64,000 nucleotides of DNA, taken from an uncultured Sutterella sp. Its GTDB lineage: Bacteria > Pseudomonadota > Gammaproteobacteria > Burkholderiales > Burkholderiaceae_F. Location: positions 3,794-67,793 of the forward strand of contig CAKQON010000004.1 in assembly GCA_934255515.1 (NCBI GenBank), written 5' to 3'. Made by a program: the position numbers and the translations under genes. This document shows positions 35,498 through 44,184 of this stretch, one piece after another. Position 1 is the first letter of the stretch; every line of letters begins with the position of its first letter. The notes below the pieces were generated by a model. The model saw nothing but the letters and a program-made list of their open reading frames with translations. It was not told where the DNA came from and made no database searches.

Positions 35498-36118
35498 ATG
35501 GCAAGCACTCCCATTCGCCTCATCGTCGGGCTCGGCAATCCCGGGCCCGAGTATGAGAGAACGCGGCACAACGCCGGATTCCGCTTTCTCGATGCTCTCG
35601 CCGACAAGAACGGCGGGACCTTCCGCAATGAGCCCAAATTCAAGGGCGAAATTGCGCAGGCGCGCATCGCAGGCGAAGAAGTCCGGCTCCTGAAGCCTCT
35701 CACTTTCATGAATAGCTCAGGGGAAAGCGTTTCTGCGGTCGCGAACTACTACAAGATCAAGCCAGAGGAGATCCTCGTCGTTCATGACGAAATGGATCTC
35801 CTGCCGGGATGCATGCGCATCAAACAGGGCGGCGGAAATGCCGGCCACAACGGACTGAAGTCGATCACCCAGCAGCTCGGCACGCCGAACTTCTGGCGTC
35901 TGCGTCTCGGCATCGGACACCCGCGCACGCTCGGACTTGCGCAGCAGGTCTTTGATTTTGTTCTTTCCTCGCCTTCCGCCGAACACGCCGAAGCGATCCA
36001 CACCTGCGTCGACGCAGCGCTGCCGACCGCTGAACTTTGGGCCGAAGGCGAAATGGAAAAGGCTCACCGCGCCATCGCCAAATACGGGGCGCCCGCGAAG
36101 CCTGCGAAAGCGAGCTGA
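35498..36118 (+). CDS. pth: Peptidyl-tRNA hydrolase
   Basis: 206 residues beginning [20 protein letters not shown], with the catalytic His in [20 protein letters not shown] and the loop [13 protein letters not shown]. It recycles peptidyl-tRNA released from stalled ribosomes. The C-terminus carries a short Lys/Ala/Pro tail. It lies 50 nt after the DEAD-box gene and six bases before the DUF523 gene, so the latter is probably cotranscribed. Confidence 0.96.
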   Translation: MASTPIRLIVGLGNPGPEYERTRHNAGFRFLDALADKNGGTFRNEPKFKGEIAQARIAGEEVRLLKPLTFMNSSGESVSAVANYYKIKPEEILVVHDEMDLLPGCMRIKQGGGNAGHNGLKSITQQLGTPNFWRLRLGIGHPRTLGLAQQVFDFVLSSPSAEHAEAIHTCVDAALPTAELWAEGEMEKAHRAIAKYGAPAKPAKAS

Positions 36119-36124
36119 GTCGCC

Positions 36125-36631
36125 ATGAGCGCGATCCCGGTTCTGATCAGCCGGTGCCTTCTGGGCTTCGCCTGCCGCTACGACGGGATAGCGAAGCCCT
36201 CCATCCTTCCCCGGCTCGGGGAGCTTCCCGAAATCAGCTGGATTCCCATCTGTCCGGAAGCAGAGGGCGGACTTCCGATTCCGCGGCCTCCCTGCGAGAT
36301 CGAACCGGGCGCAGCCGCTACCGATGTCCTCGCCGGCAACGGGCGCGTACTAACGAAGGTAGGCCGGGACTGCACCCGCGAATACTGCCGCGGCGCACGT
36401 CTCGCGCTCCTCAGGGCAGAAGCGGCCGGAGCAAAATTCGCGCTTCTCAAAGCCAGGAGCCCTTCATGCGGCACGCGTTCAGTCTATGACGGAACGTTTT
36501 CGCGAACGCTGATCCGAGGCCGCGGCATTACGGCAGAGCTCCTCGCCGGCGCGGGCATCACCCTCTTTTCGGAAGAGGAGCTTGAGTCTTTCTCCCGAAC
36601 GCTCTCAAGTTCCCGCCCCGAATCCGATTAA
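36125..36631 (+). CDS. DUF523 family protein
   Basis: 168 residues. DUF523 features are seen: the opening VLISRCLLGFACRYDG, CPEAEGGLPIPRPPCEI, and KARSPSCGTRSVYDGTF. The conserved cysteines (in RCLLG, CPE, PPCE, SPSCG) suggest a metal or redox centre, but the function is not known. A pth neighbour six bases upstream implies shared expression. Length is about that of stand-alone DUF523 proteins. Confidence 0.88.
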   Translation: MSAIPVLISRCLLGFACRYDGIAKPSILPRLGELPEISWIPICPEAEGGLPIPRPPCEIEPGAAATDVLAGNGRVLTKVGRDCTREYCRGARLALLRAEAAGAKFALLKARSPSCGTRSVYDGTFSRTLIRGRGITAELLAGAGITLFSEEELESFSRTLSSSRPESD

Positions 36632-36706
36632 CCTTTAGAATGAGTCCCCCTCCGGTACAGCTTCCGGAGCTCGGATGACTCCCACCAGAAAAGAAGAGTA
36701 AACACC

Positions 36707-37801
36707 ATGGGTCTGAAATGCGGCATCGTCGGCCTGCCCAATGTCGGCAAGTCCACCATCTTCAACGCGCTTACGAAGGCCGGCATCGCGGCGGAAAACT
36801 ATCCCTTCTGCACGATCGAACCCAACGTCGGCATTGTTGAGGTTCCCGATCCGCGCCTAAAGAAGCTCGCTGAAATCGATCATCCGCAACGCATTGTTCC
36901 TGCTGCGGTGGAATTCGTCGATATCGCCGGCCTCGTTGCAGGCGCGAGCAAGGGCGAAGGCCTCGGCAACCAGTTCCTCGCCAACATCCGCGAATGCGAC
37001 GCCATCGCGCACATCGTGCGCTGCTTCAACGACGACAACATCGTTCACGTTGCCGGCGAAGTCAATCCTCTCAACGACATCAGCGTCATCAACACCGAAC
37101 TTGCGCTCGCCGACCTTGCTGCTGTTGAAAAAGCGCTCAACCGCTACTCGAAGCAGGCCCGTTCGGGGGGCGACAAGGAAGCGCTCAAGCTCGTGCAGGT
37201 TCTCGAAAAGCTCCAGCCCGTGCTCAACGAAGGCCTTCCTGCCCGCTCCGTGCCGCTCACGGACGAAGAGAAGGTCGTCATCCGTCAGCTCTTCCTCCTC
37301 ACGATGAAGCCGACGATGTACGTCGCCAATGTCGAGGAGCACGGTTTTGAGGGCAATCCGCTCCTTGACGCCGTCAAGGAATATGCCGCCAAGGAACATG
37401 CCCCGGTGGTTGCCGTCTGTGCCAAGACGGAAGCCGACATTGCAGACCTCGACGACGCCGACAAGCAGATGTTCCTCGAGGACATGGGCATGCATGAGCC
37501 AGGCCTCGACCGCGTCATCCGCGCCGCCTACGACCTTCTCGGCCTTCAGACCTACTTCACCGCCGGCGTGAAGGAAGTCCGCGCCTGGACCATCCACAAG
37601 GGCGACACGGCGCCTCAGGCCGCCGGCGTCATTCACACGGACTTTGAGCGCGGCTTCATCCGCGCCCAGACGATCAGCTTCAACGACTACATCGCCTACA
37701 ATGGCGAAAAAGGCGCCCAGGAAGCTGGCAAGATGCGTGCGGAAGGCAAGGACTACATCGTCCAGGACGGCGATGTCATGAACTTCCTCTTCAATGTCTA
37801 A
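36707..37801 (+). CDS. ychF: Ribosome-binding ATPase YchF
   Basis: 364 residues, Obg-related: P-loop GLPNVGKST (about 8-16), switch and G3 around [20 protein letters not shown], the altered G4 that favours ATP, a coiled-coil insertion and the C-terminal TGS domain ([16 protein letters not shown], ending [10 protein letters not shown]). It binds ribosomes and is linked to translation fidelity and oxidative stress control. The pth/ychF closeness is conserved in proteobacteria. A compact terminator follows. Confidence 0.96.
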   Translation: MGLKCGIVGLPNVGKSTIFNALTKAGIAAENYPFCTIEPNVGIVEVPDPRLKKLAEIDHPQRIVPAAVEFVDIAGLVAGASKGEGLGNQFLANIRECDAIAHIVRCFNDDNIVHVAGEVNPLNDISVINTELALADLAAVEKALNRYSKQARSGGDKEALKLVQVLEKLQPVLNEGLPARSVPLTDEEKVVIRQLFLLTMKPTMYVANVEEHGFEGNPLLDAVKEYAAKEHAPVVAVCAKTEADIADLDDADKQMFLEDMGMHEPGLDRVIRAAYDLLGLQTYFTAGVKEVRAWTIHKGDTAPQAAGVIHTDFERGFIRAQTISFNDYIAYNGEKGAQEAGKMRAEGKDYIVQDGDVMNFLFNV

Positions 37802-37843
37802 AGCGCACGAAGCCTCAGCTTTCAGTTACATCTGAAGATAAAA

Positions 37844-37871
37844 AGCGGCTCCTTTAAGGGGCCGTTTTTTT
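37844..37871 (+). terminator. Intrinsic terminator after ychF
   Basis: CGGCTCC (37846-37852) pairs with GGGGCCG (37858-37864), one T-G pair, loop TTTAA, then seven T's (37865-37871). Confidence 0.85.
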
Positions 37872-37874
37872 CAT

Positions 37875-37896
37875 CTCCGTTCCACAATGAACGGAG
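37875..37896 (+). promoter_or_regulatory. Perfect 8-bp inverted repeat upstream of the XRE-type regulator
   Basis: CTCCGTTC (37875-37882), spacer of six, GAACGGAG (37889-37896). It ends 19 nt before the regulator's ATG at 37916 and begins right after the ychF terminator. Location and symmetry suit an operator for autoregulation or an RNA hairpin over the start region; both are inference. Confidence 0.5.
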
Positions 37897-37915
37897 CTTC
37901 TCAGCACTCAAACTC

Positions 37916-38281
37916 ATGGCAACGACCTCCACGAAAAAAAGACAGGAAACCGGTGCAAGGCTGCGCGACGAACGCGTGCGCCTCGGCTACCAGCCCCGTC
38001 AGATTGCGCAGCTTCTCGGCGTTCCGCTCGAAGCATACGAACGCTTCGAATCTGGCGATGCCGACCCCGGCATCTGGCGCATGCCCCGACTAGCGGCCTG
38101 CGGCTTCGATGTGCTCTACATCCTGACGGCTGAACGACATCTCGTCATTGCAGAGGAAAACGAACTCCTTTCGCGCTTTCGCGAACTCTCCCAGCGCGGC
38201 CGCGCCTCCATTTTTACAACGCTCGACGCCCTTGAACGGCTCGCACCCAATATCCGCAAACAGTTTGATCGTTTGCGCTGA
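37916..38281 (+). CDS. XRE-family helix-turn-helix protein
   Basis: 121 residues. The N-terminal half (about 12-75) is a Cro/CI-type HTH: RLRDERVRLGYQPRQIAQLL with GVPLEAYERFESGDADPG as recognition part. The C-terminal half (HLVIAEENELLSRFRELSQR) is helical and could dimerise. It is encoded between ychF and ahpC, all rightward, and 115 nt before the ahpC start. Control of ahpC or of itself is plausible because of the inverted repeat upstream, but unproved. It resembles small regulators seen in prophages as well; no other phage gene is near. Confidence 0.85.
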   Translation: MATTSTKKRQETGARLRDERVRLGYQPRQIAQLLGVPLEAYERFESGDADPGIWRMPRLAACGFDVLYILTAERHLVIAEENELLSRFRELSQRGRASIFTTLDALERLAPNIRKQFDRLR

Positions 38282-38290
38282 GAGTAGTGA

Positions 38291-38355
38291 TTGACACATG
38301 TTGACAATAGTTTTTACTTTTTAAGTTTGACAAGTCAATAAATTATCACTACAGT
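38291..38355 (+). promoter_or_regulatory. AT-rich ahpC promoter region with three TTGACA boxes
   Basis: TTGACA occurs at 38291-38296, 38301-38306 and 38327-38332. The third is followed after 17 bp by TACAGT (38350-38355), a good sigma-70 promoter for ahpC at 38397. The first pairs with TACTTT at 38315-38320 (spacing 18). The segment is far more AT-rich than its surroundings. An OxyR-type ATAG pattern is only partial. Confidence 0.7.
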
Positions 38356-38396
38356 AGCAACCATCACGTTCAATTCCACTTCTTAAGGAATTTCAA

Positions 38397-38960
38397 ATGT
38401 CTCTTCTTACGACTGAAATCCTCCCGTTTGAGACCGAGGCTTATCACAACGGCGCCTTCAAGAAGGTTACCGATGCTGACCTGAAGGGCCACTGGTCCGT
38501 CGTCTTCTTCTATCCGGCCGACTTCACGTTCGTCTGCCCGACGGAACTCGAAGACCTCGCCGAACACTACGAAGAGTTCAGGAAGCTCGGCGTTGAGATC
38601 TACTCCGTCTCCACCGATACGCACTTCACGCACAAGGCTTGGCACGAATCCTCCAAAGCCGTCGGCAAGGTTAAGTTCCCGATGCTCGGCGACAAGGCCG
38701 GCGTCCTCGCCCGCAACTTCGACGTCATGATTGAGAAGGACGGCCTCGCTGAACGCGGCACGTTCGTCATCAACCCCGCCGGCAAGATCGTTGTCATGGA
38801 GCACCATGACGGCGGCATCGGCCGCGACGCTGCCGAGCTCCTTCGCAAGGTCGAAGCTGCTCAGTACGTTGAAAAGAACCCCGGCCAGGTCTGCCCGGCC
38901 AAGTGGCGTCCCGGCAAGGAAACGCTCACCCCATCCTTCGATCTCGTGGGCAAGATCTAA
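38397..38960 (+). CDS. ahpC: Alkyl hydroperoxide reductase subunit C (typical 2-Cys peroxiredoxin)
   Basis: 187 residues with the peroxidatic Cys47 in DFTFVCPTE and the resolving Cys166 in QVCPAKW. It reduces hydrogen peroxide, organic peroxides and peroxynitrite using electrons from AhpF, encoded next. Length and motifs equal those of enterobacterial AhpC. It has an AT-rich promoter region and a strong terminator behind it, so it is probably made well above AhpF levels. Confidence 0.97.
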   Translation: MSLLTTEILPFETEAYHNGAFKKVTDADLKGHWSVVFFYPADFTFVCPTELEDLAEHYEEFRKLGVEIYSVSTDTHFTHKAWHESSKAVGKVKFPMLGDKAGVLARNFDVMIEKDGLAERGTFVINPAGKIVVMEHHDGGIGRDAAELLRKVEAAQYVEKNPGQVCPAKWRPGKETLTPSFDLVGKI

Positions 38961-39032
38961 TCGCTGACTGTAGCGAATAGACAAATTCAGCAGTCCGTTA
39001 TGCAGGCCTAGTTCGCCTCCGGCCGCTGAAGA

Positions 39033-39063
39033 AAGGCCGCGGCAATGCCGCGGCCTTTTTTAA
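39033..39063 (+). terminator. Terminator between ahpC and ahpF
   Basis: AAGGCCGCGGC (39033-39043) and GCCGCGGCCTT (39047-39057) form a perfect 11-bp stem with a 3-base loop, followed by more T's. The ahpF start is only about 37 nt further on, so ahpF depends on read-through or a separate promoter in this short gap. Confidence 0.92.
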
Positions 39064-39099
39064 TACCCCCTCGTTTTCTGATTTGTCTGAGTTCCAAAA

Positions 39100-40659
39100 A
39101 TGCTTGATGCCTCCGCTCTCCAACAGATCAAGGGCTATCTTGACCGTCTCTTCGATCCGATCACGCTCACCATTGCTCCGGATGGTTCTTCCGAATCCGG
39201 CCAGATCCAGTCCCTCCTGAAGGACGTCGCCTCGGTTTCGGGCAAGATCACTCTTGCCACCGAAGACGTGAGCGCCCAGGTTCGCCGCCCGAGCTTCACG
39301 GTCAGCCGCACCGGTGAGAAGATGGGCGTGCGCTTTGCCGCGCTCCCGATGGGCCATGAATTCTCGTCCTTTATTCTCGCCATGCTTCAGGCGAGCGGCT
39401 ATCCGAGCAAGGAAGACCCGGACCTCCTCGAGCGCGTCCGCAGCCTCAAGGACAAGTACGACTTCGAGATCTACATGTCTCTCTCGTGCCATAACTGCCC
39501 CGACGTTGTGCAGGCTCTCAACCTGATGGCAATCCTCAATCCGAACGTTTCCGTCACCGTGATTGACGGCGCGCTCTTCCAGGACGAAGTGAAGGCCCGC
39601 CACATCATGGCTGTGCCGACCGTTTACCTGAATGGCGCGCCCTTCATTTCCGGCCGTCACGAGCTCGGCGAAATCGTCGCCAAGCTTGACGAAGGCTTCG
39701 TCAAGGCTCAGGCCGAGAAGCTCACCGCTAAGGCGCCCTTCGACATCCTCGTCGTCGGCGCCGGCCCTGCAGGCGCCACGGCGGCGATCTACGCCGCCCG
39801 CAAGGGTCTTCGCACCGGCGTCGTCTGCGAACGCCCGGGCGGACAGGTGAATGAAACCTCTTCCATCGAAAACTTCACGTCCATCCTGATGACGGACGGC
39901 GTTGCGCTCGGCAACCGCTTCATGGAGCACGTCAACCATTACGGCGTCGACGTGATGGCGCTCGAACGCGTTGTGAAGCTTGACAAAGCCGGTGAATACT
40001 GGGAAGTCAAGCTTTCGAGCGGCGCAAAGCTCCAGACCAAAGCCGTCATCGTCTGCTCGGGCGCCCGTTGGCGTCAGCTCGGCGTTCCGGGTGAAAAGGA
40101 ATATCAGGGTCACGGCGTCGCCTACTGCCCGCACTGCGACGGTCCGCTCTTCAAGGGCAAGGACGTTGTCGTTGTGGGCGGCGGCAACTCCGGCGTTGAA
40201 GCGGCGATCGATCTCGCTGCGCTCTGCCGCTCCGTCACGTTGTTGCAGCGCGGCGGGAAGCTCACCGCGGACGAAGTCCTTGTGAAGCGCCTCGAATCGA
40301 CCTCGAACGCGAAGATCATCTACAACCTCGACATTGAGAAGCTCGAAGGCGACGGCACGGTCCTCACCGGCGTCACCTATCGCGAGCGCGCCACGGGCGA
40401 ACTCCGCACGGTTTCAGCCGCCGGCTGCTTCGTGCAGATCGGTCTTGTCCCCAATACGGACTTCCTCAAGGGCACGGTTGAGCTCACCAAGTGGGGCGAA
40501 ATCGTGGTCGACGCGCACGGCGCTGCCTCTGCTGAAGGCATCTTCGCCGGCGGCGACTGCACGGCCGTTCCCTATAAGCAGGTCGTCATCGCGCTTGGCG
40601 GCGGCGCCACCGCTGCGCTCGGCGCCTTTGACTGGCTGATTCGTCAGGAAACCAAGTAA
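39100..40659 (+). CDS. ahpF: Alkyl hydroperoxide reductase subunit F
   Basis: 519 residues: an N-terminal double thioredoxin-fold domain with the CHNC centre (Cys130, Cys133), FAD-binding motif [19 protein letters not shown], the thioredoxin-reductase-like dithiol CPHC (Cys343, Cys346), and an NADH-binding [12 protein letters not shown]. It passes electrons from NADH to AhpC. Length agrees with E. coli AhpF. A terminator stands between ahpC and ahpF and another after ahpF. Confidence 0.97.
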   Translation: MLDASALQQIKGYLDRLFDPITLTIAPDGSSESGQIQSLLKDVASVSGKITLATEDVSAQVRRPSFTVSRTGEKMGVRFAALPMGHEFSSFILAMLQASGYPSKEDPDLLERVRSLKDKYDFEIYMSLSCHNCPDVVQALNLMAILNPNVSVTVIDGALFQDEVKARHIMAVPTVYLNGAPFISGRHELGEIVAKLDEGFVKAQAEKLTAKAPFDILVVGAGPAGATAAIYAARKGLRTGVVCERPGGQVNETSSIENFTSILMTDGVALGNRFMEHVNHYGVDVMALERVVKLDKAGEYWEVKLSSGAKLQTKAVIVCSGARWRQLGVPGEKEYQGHGVAYCPHCDGPLFKGKDVVVVGGGNSGVEAAIDLAALCRSVTLLQRGGKLTADEVLVKRLESTSNAKIIYNLDIEKLEGDGTVLTGVTYRERATGELRTVSAAGCFVQIGLVPNTDFLKGTVELTKWGEIVVDAHGAASAEGIFAGGDCTAVPYKQVVIALGGGATAALGAFDWLIRQETK

Positions 40660-40713
40660 CGCCTCCTGAGCGCTTCCCGCATGGAACTTTCCCTGCAGAA
40701 GGCGCCTCACGCA

Positions 40714-40754
40714 GGAAAAAGCCGGAGAGCACGCAAGTGTTCCCGGCTTTTTCC
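40714..40754 (+). terminator. Intrinsic terminator after ahpF
   Basis: GGAAAAAGCCGG (40714-40725) pairs perfectly over 12 bp with CCGGCTTTTTCC (40743-40754). T's are part of the right arm, as in many A/T-symmetric bidirectional terminators. Confidence 0.88.
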
Positions 40755-40845
40755 ATTCACGGCAGCAGGAAACAGACTGCTCCCCAATGTGGCAGACTGT
40801 CGCCGAATTTCCATGCTTTCTTTCCGGCTTCCGCCCTCGAAATTT

Positions 40846-42969
40846 ATGCGCTACATTCGCGTTCTGCTTGCAGTCTTCCTTTTTGCCGCCGTCATCGTCC
40901 TCATACTCGTGACCGCGCTTGCCTGGTGGATCACGCCGGATCGCGTCGGTCACCGGATCGCTGAAGCGCTCAACTCGCATCTCGCGCTCAATGCGGAGTT
41001 CCAGGGGCCCATCGAAATCAAGCGGCTGCCGGAGCTACGCATCACGCTCCCCGCGGCTGCGCTCACGCACTCAACGGACGGCTCGGCGGCCGGGCGCTTT
41101 GACGCTGCCGTCATCGAACTCAAGCCCTGGTCATTCTTCGCGGAATCCCCGCGCATCGGCCACATTCTTGTCGACGGGCTCTCCTATAACCCGAAACCCG
41201 GCACGCCAGCAGCTTCAGAAGCCGCCAATCGGCTTTCCACGACGCTCTGGGACGTCGAGCTCATGGAGCTTCGCAACAGCACGATCGCTTTTGATGCGGG
41301 CGTCTTCGGCCCGGCTGAGGCCCGGCTTTCCGCAATTCAGGCGCGCCTTGAAAACATCAGTGAAAAAGGCGGCGCAATACGGCTCGCCGGCATGCTCGAA
41401 AGCGCCTCCGTCTCAGGTTCAGCGTCCTTTGCCGGAATCCTGCGCTTTAAGGACGGCGCAGGCGACCTCCTGACGCGCATCGCGCTCGATTCCCCCGCCA
41501 TCACGCTCGACGGCCTGTGGAACCGCAAGAGCGTGCACGCGGAAGTGCGCGCAAAGTCCGTTGCATCTACAGGATCGGGCTGGCAGATCGAGTCGCCGGA
41601 AGCCAGAACCGTTTTTGCAAACGGGCCTGAAATTACCGCGGCCGCCCCGTCAGCGCTGCTTTCACCCGAAACGTTTGCGAGTGACCGGCTTTCGCTTGCC
41701 GCCGCTCTCAATACGCGCGACGGTCAGTTCTCCGCCTCGGGAACGATGAAGGCGATGCATCGCTTCCAGCCGCAGAATACGGAACTAAGCCAGATCGACC
41801 TCTCGACGCGCTTTGCCCCGAAAGAGGCAGGAGGCGAAGCCACTGACAGCCGCCTCACCGGAAATGCTTCCTGGTCGGAAGACGGCTCCGCAGAGATCCG
41901 CCTCACCGGCACGCTCCTCGGCGCAACGCTCTCCTTCAACGCCTCTTCCGCACCGGCAGAAACTGAAGACCGCCGGCTCAGCCTCAATGGCGACCTCACG
42001 CTGGGCAAACTGTCGCCCGGACGGTTCGCGCAGCTTCCCTGGGATCTCGAATGGCTCTCGCTCATCAACTTCAGAGGTAATGTTTCAATCGCCAGTCTCG
42101 GCCCCGTCTGGGGACTTTCCGACCTTTCCGCACATGCGGAGCTCTTCAAGGGCGGCCTTATTTTTTCTGAAGGGAAAGGCGACTGGCTGGGCGGCAAAGC
42201 AGACTTTGCCGCCATCCTGACGCCGGACGGCGCCTGGCACGCGAACCTCAGGGCACGCGACGGCCGTGCGGAAAGCTGGTTCTCCGGCCAGAATCGTCCT
42301 GCCGCCATTTCAGGGCGCACGGATGCAACGCTCACGCTCGCGGGCAGCGTTCAAACCCCTGAGAGCCCGGCAAAACTTCTGCAGGCGGACGGAACCGTCC
42401 GCATTGCGTCGGGCGCCTTCTCGGGCTTCAACGTCCCGCTTGCCTTCCGGATTCTTTCCGACGAAACGCCTGACGCCACGCCGCCCGAAGTGCGTCAGCC
42501 GCACTCCGTTTCCGCCTTCAATGAAATCAGCTTCACGACGGCAGTGAAGGACGGACGGCTTCTCCTCTCCGAGGGGAAGGCACGCGCCGAAAACTGGTCC
42601 GGCGACTTTACGGGAGAAGCCCTGAGCGGCAACCTTCTCATTCATGCCGTCTTCCATGCCCCTGCTGCCGGAAAGCTTCCCGAACTCAGCCTGACGGCAA
42701 GCGCTCAGACAGGATCAGACCTGACTACCGTCTGGACCGCAGAATGGGACAAAGCCGCTCAGGCCGTCAATCAGGCCCGATCGGGGGAACCCATGACGCT
42801 CGATCGGCTCGGCCGCAGGGTTGAACGCGCTATCAAGGACTTCTGGCAGGGACTTGAACTTCCGGACATCAAAATGCCGGAAATAGAGCTTCCCGACTGG
42901 AAGCTCCCGAAGATGCCCTGGGAAAAGGATGAGCCGGCGCCTCAGAAGCCCGCGTCACCCGCAATCTGA
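40846..42969 (+). CDS. AsmA-family inner-membrane-anchored protein
   Basis: 707 residues. One N-terminal membrane segment (MRYIRVLLAVFLFAAVIVLI, about 3-26) leads into the AsmA N-terminal domain (FQGPIEIKRLPELRITLPAA) and a long beta-rich periplasmic part; a Pro/Glu/Lys-rich tail ends the protein. AsmA-like proteins form bridge-like lipid conduits or affect outer-membrane assembly. ATG 40846 was selected since it starts just before the membrane helix; ATGs at 40813 and 40681 are alternatives. It converges with coaD and has no terminator between. Confidence 0.87.
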   Translation: MRYIRVLLAVFLFAAVIVLILVTALAWWITPDRVGHRIAEALNSHLALNAEFQGPIEIKRLPELRITLPAAALTHSTDGSAAGRFDAAVIELKPWSFFAESPRIGHILVDGLSYNPKPGTPAASEAANRLSTTLWDVELMELRNSTIAFDAGVFGPAEARLSAIQARLENISEKGGAIRLAGMLESASVSGSASFAGILRFKDGAGDLLTRIALDSPAITLDGLWNRKSVHAEVRAKSVASTGSGWQIESPEARTVFANGPEITAAAPSALLSPETFASDRLSLAAALNTRDGQFSASGTMKAMHRFQPQNTELSQIDLSTRFAPKEAGGEATDSRLTGNASWSEDGSAEIRLTGTLLGATLSFNASSAPAETEDRRLSLNGDLTLGKLSPGRFAQLPWDLEWLSLINFRGNVSIASLGPVWGLSDLSAHAELFKGGLIFSEGKGDWLGGKADFAAILTPDGAWHANLRARDGRAESWFSGQNRPAAISGRTDATLTLAGSVQTPESPAKLLQADGTVRIASGAFSGFNVPLAFRILSDETPDATPPEVRQPHSVSAFNEISFTTAVKDGRLLLSEGKARAENWSGDFTGEALSGNLLIHAVFHAPAAGKLPELSLTASAQTGSDLTTVWTAEWDKAAQAVNQARSGEPMTLDRLGRRVERAIKDFWQGLELPDIKMPEIELPDWKLPKMPWEKDEPAPQKPASPAI

Positions 42970-42976
42970 TCCCCCG

Positions 42977-43459
42977 CTATCGCTGCGCGGCCGCCTTGAG
43001 AAGCGGCCAGATGCGCGGGTCAACGAAGCGCGAGGCTTCTTCGCCCCCGAGGCGGGCGATTTCCCTCACAAAGGTGCCGCTCACGAACTGGAACTGGTCC
43101 GAGGGCGTGAGGAACAGCGTCTCCACTTCGGGCATGAGCTGCCGGTTCATGCCCGCCATCTGGAATTCATATTCGAAATCGCTCACGGCACGGGCGCCGC
43201 GCACGATGACATTAACGCCGTGCGTCCGTACGAAATCCTTGAGGAGCCCGGTGAAAGGGAGCACCTCAACATTGGGATAGTCCGCGCAGACGAGCTTCGC
43301 GCAGTCAAAGCGCTCCTCGAGCGTGAGCAGCGGATGCTTTCCCACGCTCTGCGCTACGGCCACATAAACTTTTGCAAAAATGTTCGACGCCCGGCGCACG
43401 AGATCCTGGTGTCCGCTCGTCATCGGGTCGAAGGTTCCGGGATAAACCGCAATCGTCAT
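42977..43459 (-). CDS. coaD: Phosphopantetheine adenylyltransferase
   Basis: 160 residues, bacterial PPAT length. Nucleotidyltransferase motif [19 protein letters not shown] holds the T/HxGH site, and [14 protein letters not shown] near residue 128 is the second phosphate loop. It makes dephospho-CoA, the penultimate CoA step. It lies three bases after rsmD on the same strand, the conserved rsmD-coaD pair. Confidence 0.96.
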   Translation of the reverse strand: MTIAVYPGTFDPMTSGHQDLVRRASNIFAKVYVAVAQSVGKHPLLTLEERFDCAKLVCADYPNVEVLPFTGLLKDFVRTHGVNVIVRGARAVSDFEYEFQMAGMNRQLMPEVETLFLTPSDQFQFVSGTFVREIARLGGEEASRFVDPRIWPLLKAAAQR

Positions 43460-43462
43460 TCT

Positions 43463-44170
43463 TTAATGCTCCTCATTGCGCTCCCGGCGCATTTTCTTTT
43501 TTGAAGGCTTCTCCTCGCGCGCGAGCCCGGCCATCAGGCTCTCTTTCCGCGCGAGGAGTTCGCAGTCTACCTGTCCTGCCGAAGTACTTCTGAGCCGCAC
43601 GAGCCCGAGTTCATCGAGAAGCGCCTCATCTGTTCTCCGGCCCGTGCGCTCCACGTAAAGAATCCCCTCGTTCTTCAGCCGGGGGAGCGCCCTGCGGATC
43701 GCCTCGTCCTGGAGATTGAGCGCAAAGGGCGGATCGATGAAGATGACGTCGTAGCTTTCCGTCATGCGGTCGAGGAACCCGAAGGCGTCTTCTCCATGGA
43801 CGCGCACGATGTCTCCGGCACTCAGCTTCACGGCCGTCTGAAGAATGTTCTTTGCCTGAACCTTGTCGAGCTCCACCGCATCGAGGGCAGCCATGCCGCG
43901 CGAGACTGCCTCGAGCCCCAAAGCCCCGGACCCCGCGAAAAGATCGAGCGCGCTTCGTCCTTCGAAAGTTCCGAAAAGGTGCCGCAGCCAGTCAAAAACG
44001 GTTTCCCTCACGCGCTCGGGCGTCGGCCTCAGGCCTCCAAGATCCGCCACCGCAAGCGGCGTGCGGCGCCACAAACCGCCCACAAGGCGCACTTCCCCTG
44101 CTCGGGCACGCGAAGAGGTTGTTAAACTTACGAGATTCGAGCGCCCGCGCTCCTTTTTCGGATTTTTCAT
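43463..44170 (-). CDS. rsmD: 16S rRNA (guanine966-N2)-methyltransferase
   Basis: 235 residues: SAM-binding LDLFAGSGALGLEAVSRG and the catalytic DPPF motif in VIFIDPPFAL. RsmD methylates G966 of 16S rRNA. The C-terminal 30 residues are basic (KKKMRRERNEEH). Its start codon is only 14 nt from the divergent ftsY start, so each gene's promoter must lie in the other's coding region. RsmD opposite ftsY is a conserved proteobacterial arrangement. Confidence 0.94.
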   Translation of the reverse strand: MKNPKKERGRSNLVSLTTSSRARAGEVRLVGGLWRRTPLAVADLGGLRPTPERVRETVFDWLRHLFGTFEGRSALDLFAGSGALGLEAVSRGMAALDAVELDKVQAKNILQTAVKLSAGDIVRVHGEDAFGFLDRMTESYDVIFIDPPFALNLQDEAIRRALPRLKNEGILYVERTGRRTDEALLDELGLVRLRSTSAGQVDCELLARKESLMAGLAREEKPSKKKMRRERNEEH

Positions 44171-44184
44171 CGCTATCTATCAGT

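Noticed and set aside
33615-35504. 629-residue open frame antisense to the DEAD-box helicase
   Set aside because: It mirrors the sense gene; high GC and codon bias keep the opposite frame free of stops. No domain is recognisable.
38291-38355. OxyR binding site at ahpC
   Set aside because: Only one ATAG quarter-site fits the ATAG-N7-CTAT pattern; not enough to claim OxyR.
43852-44184. Upstream extension of the ftsY frame
   Set aside because: It lies over rsmD, is Arg/Pro-rich and does not resemble the acidic FtsY A domain.
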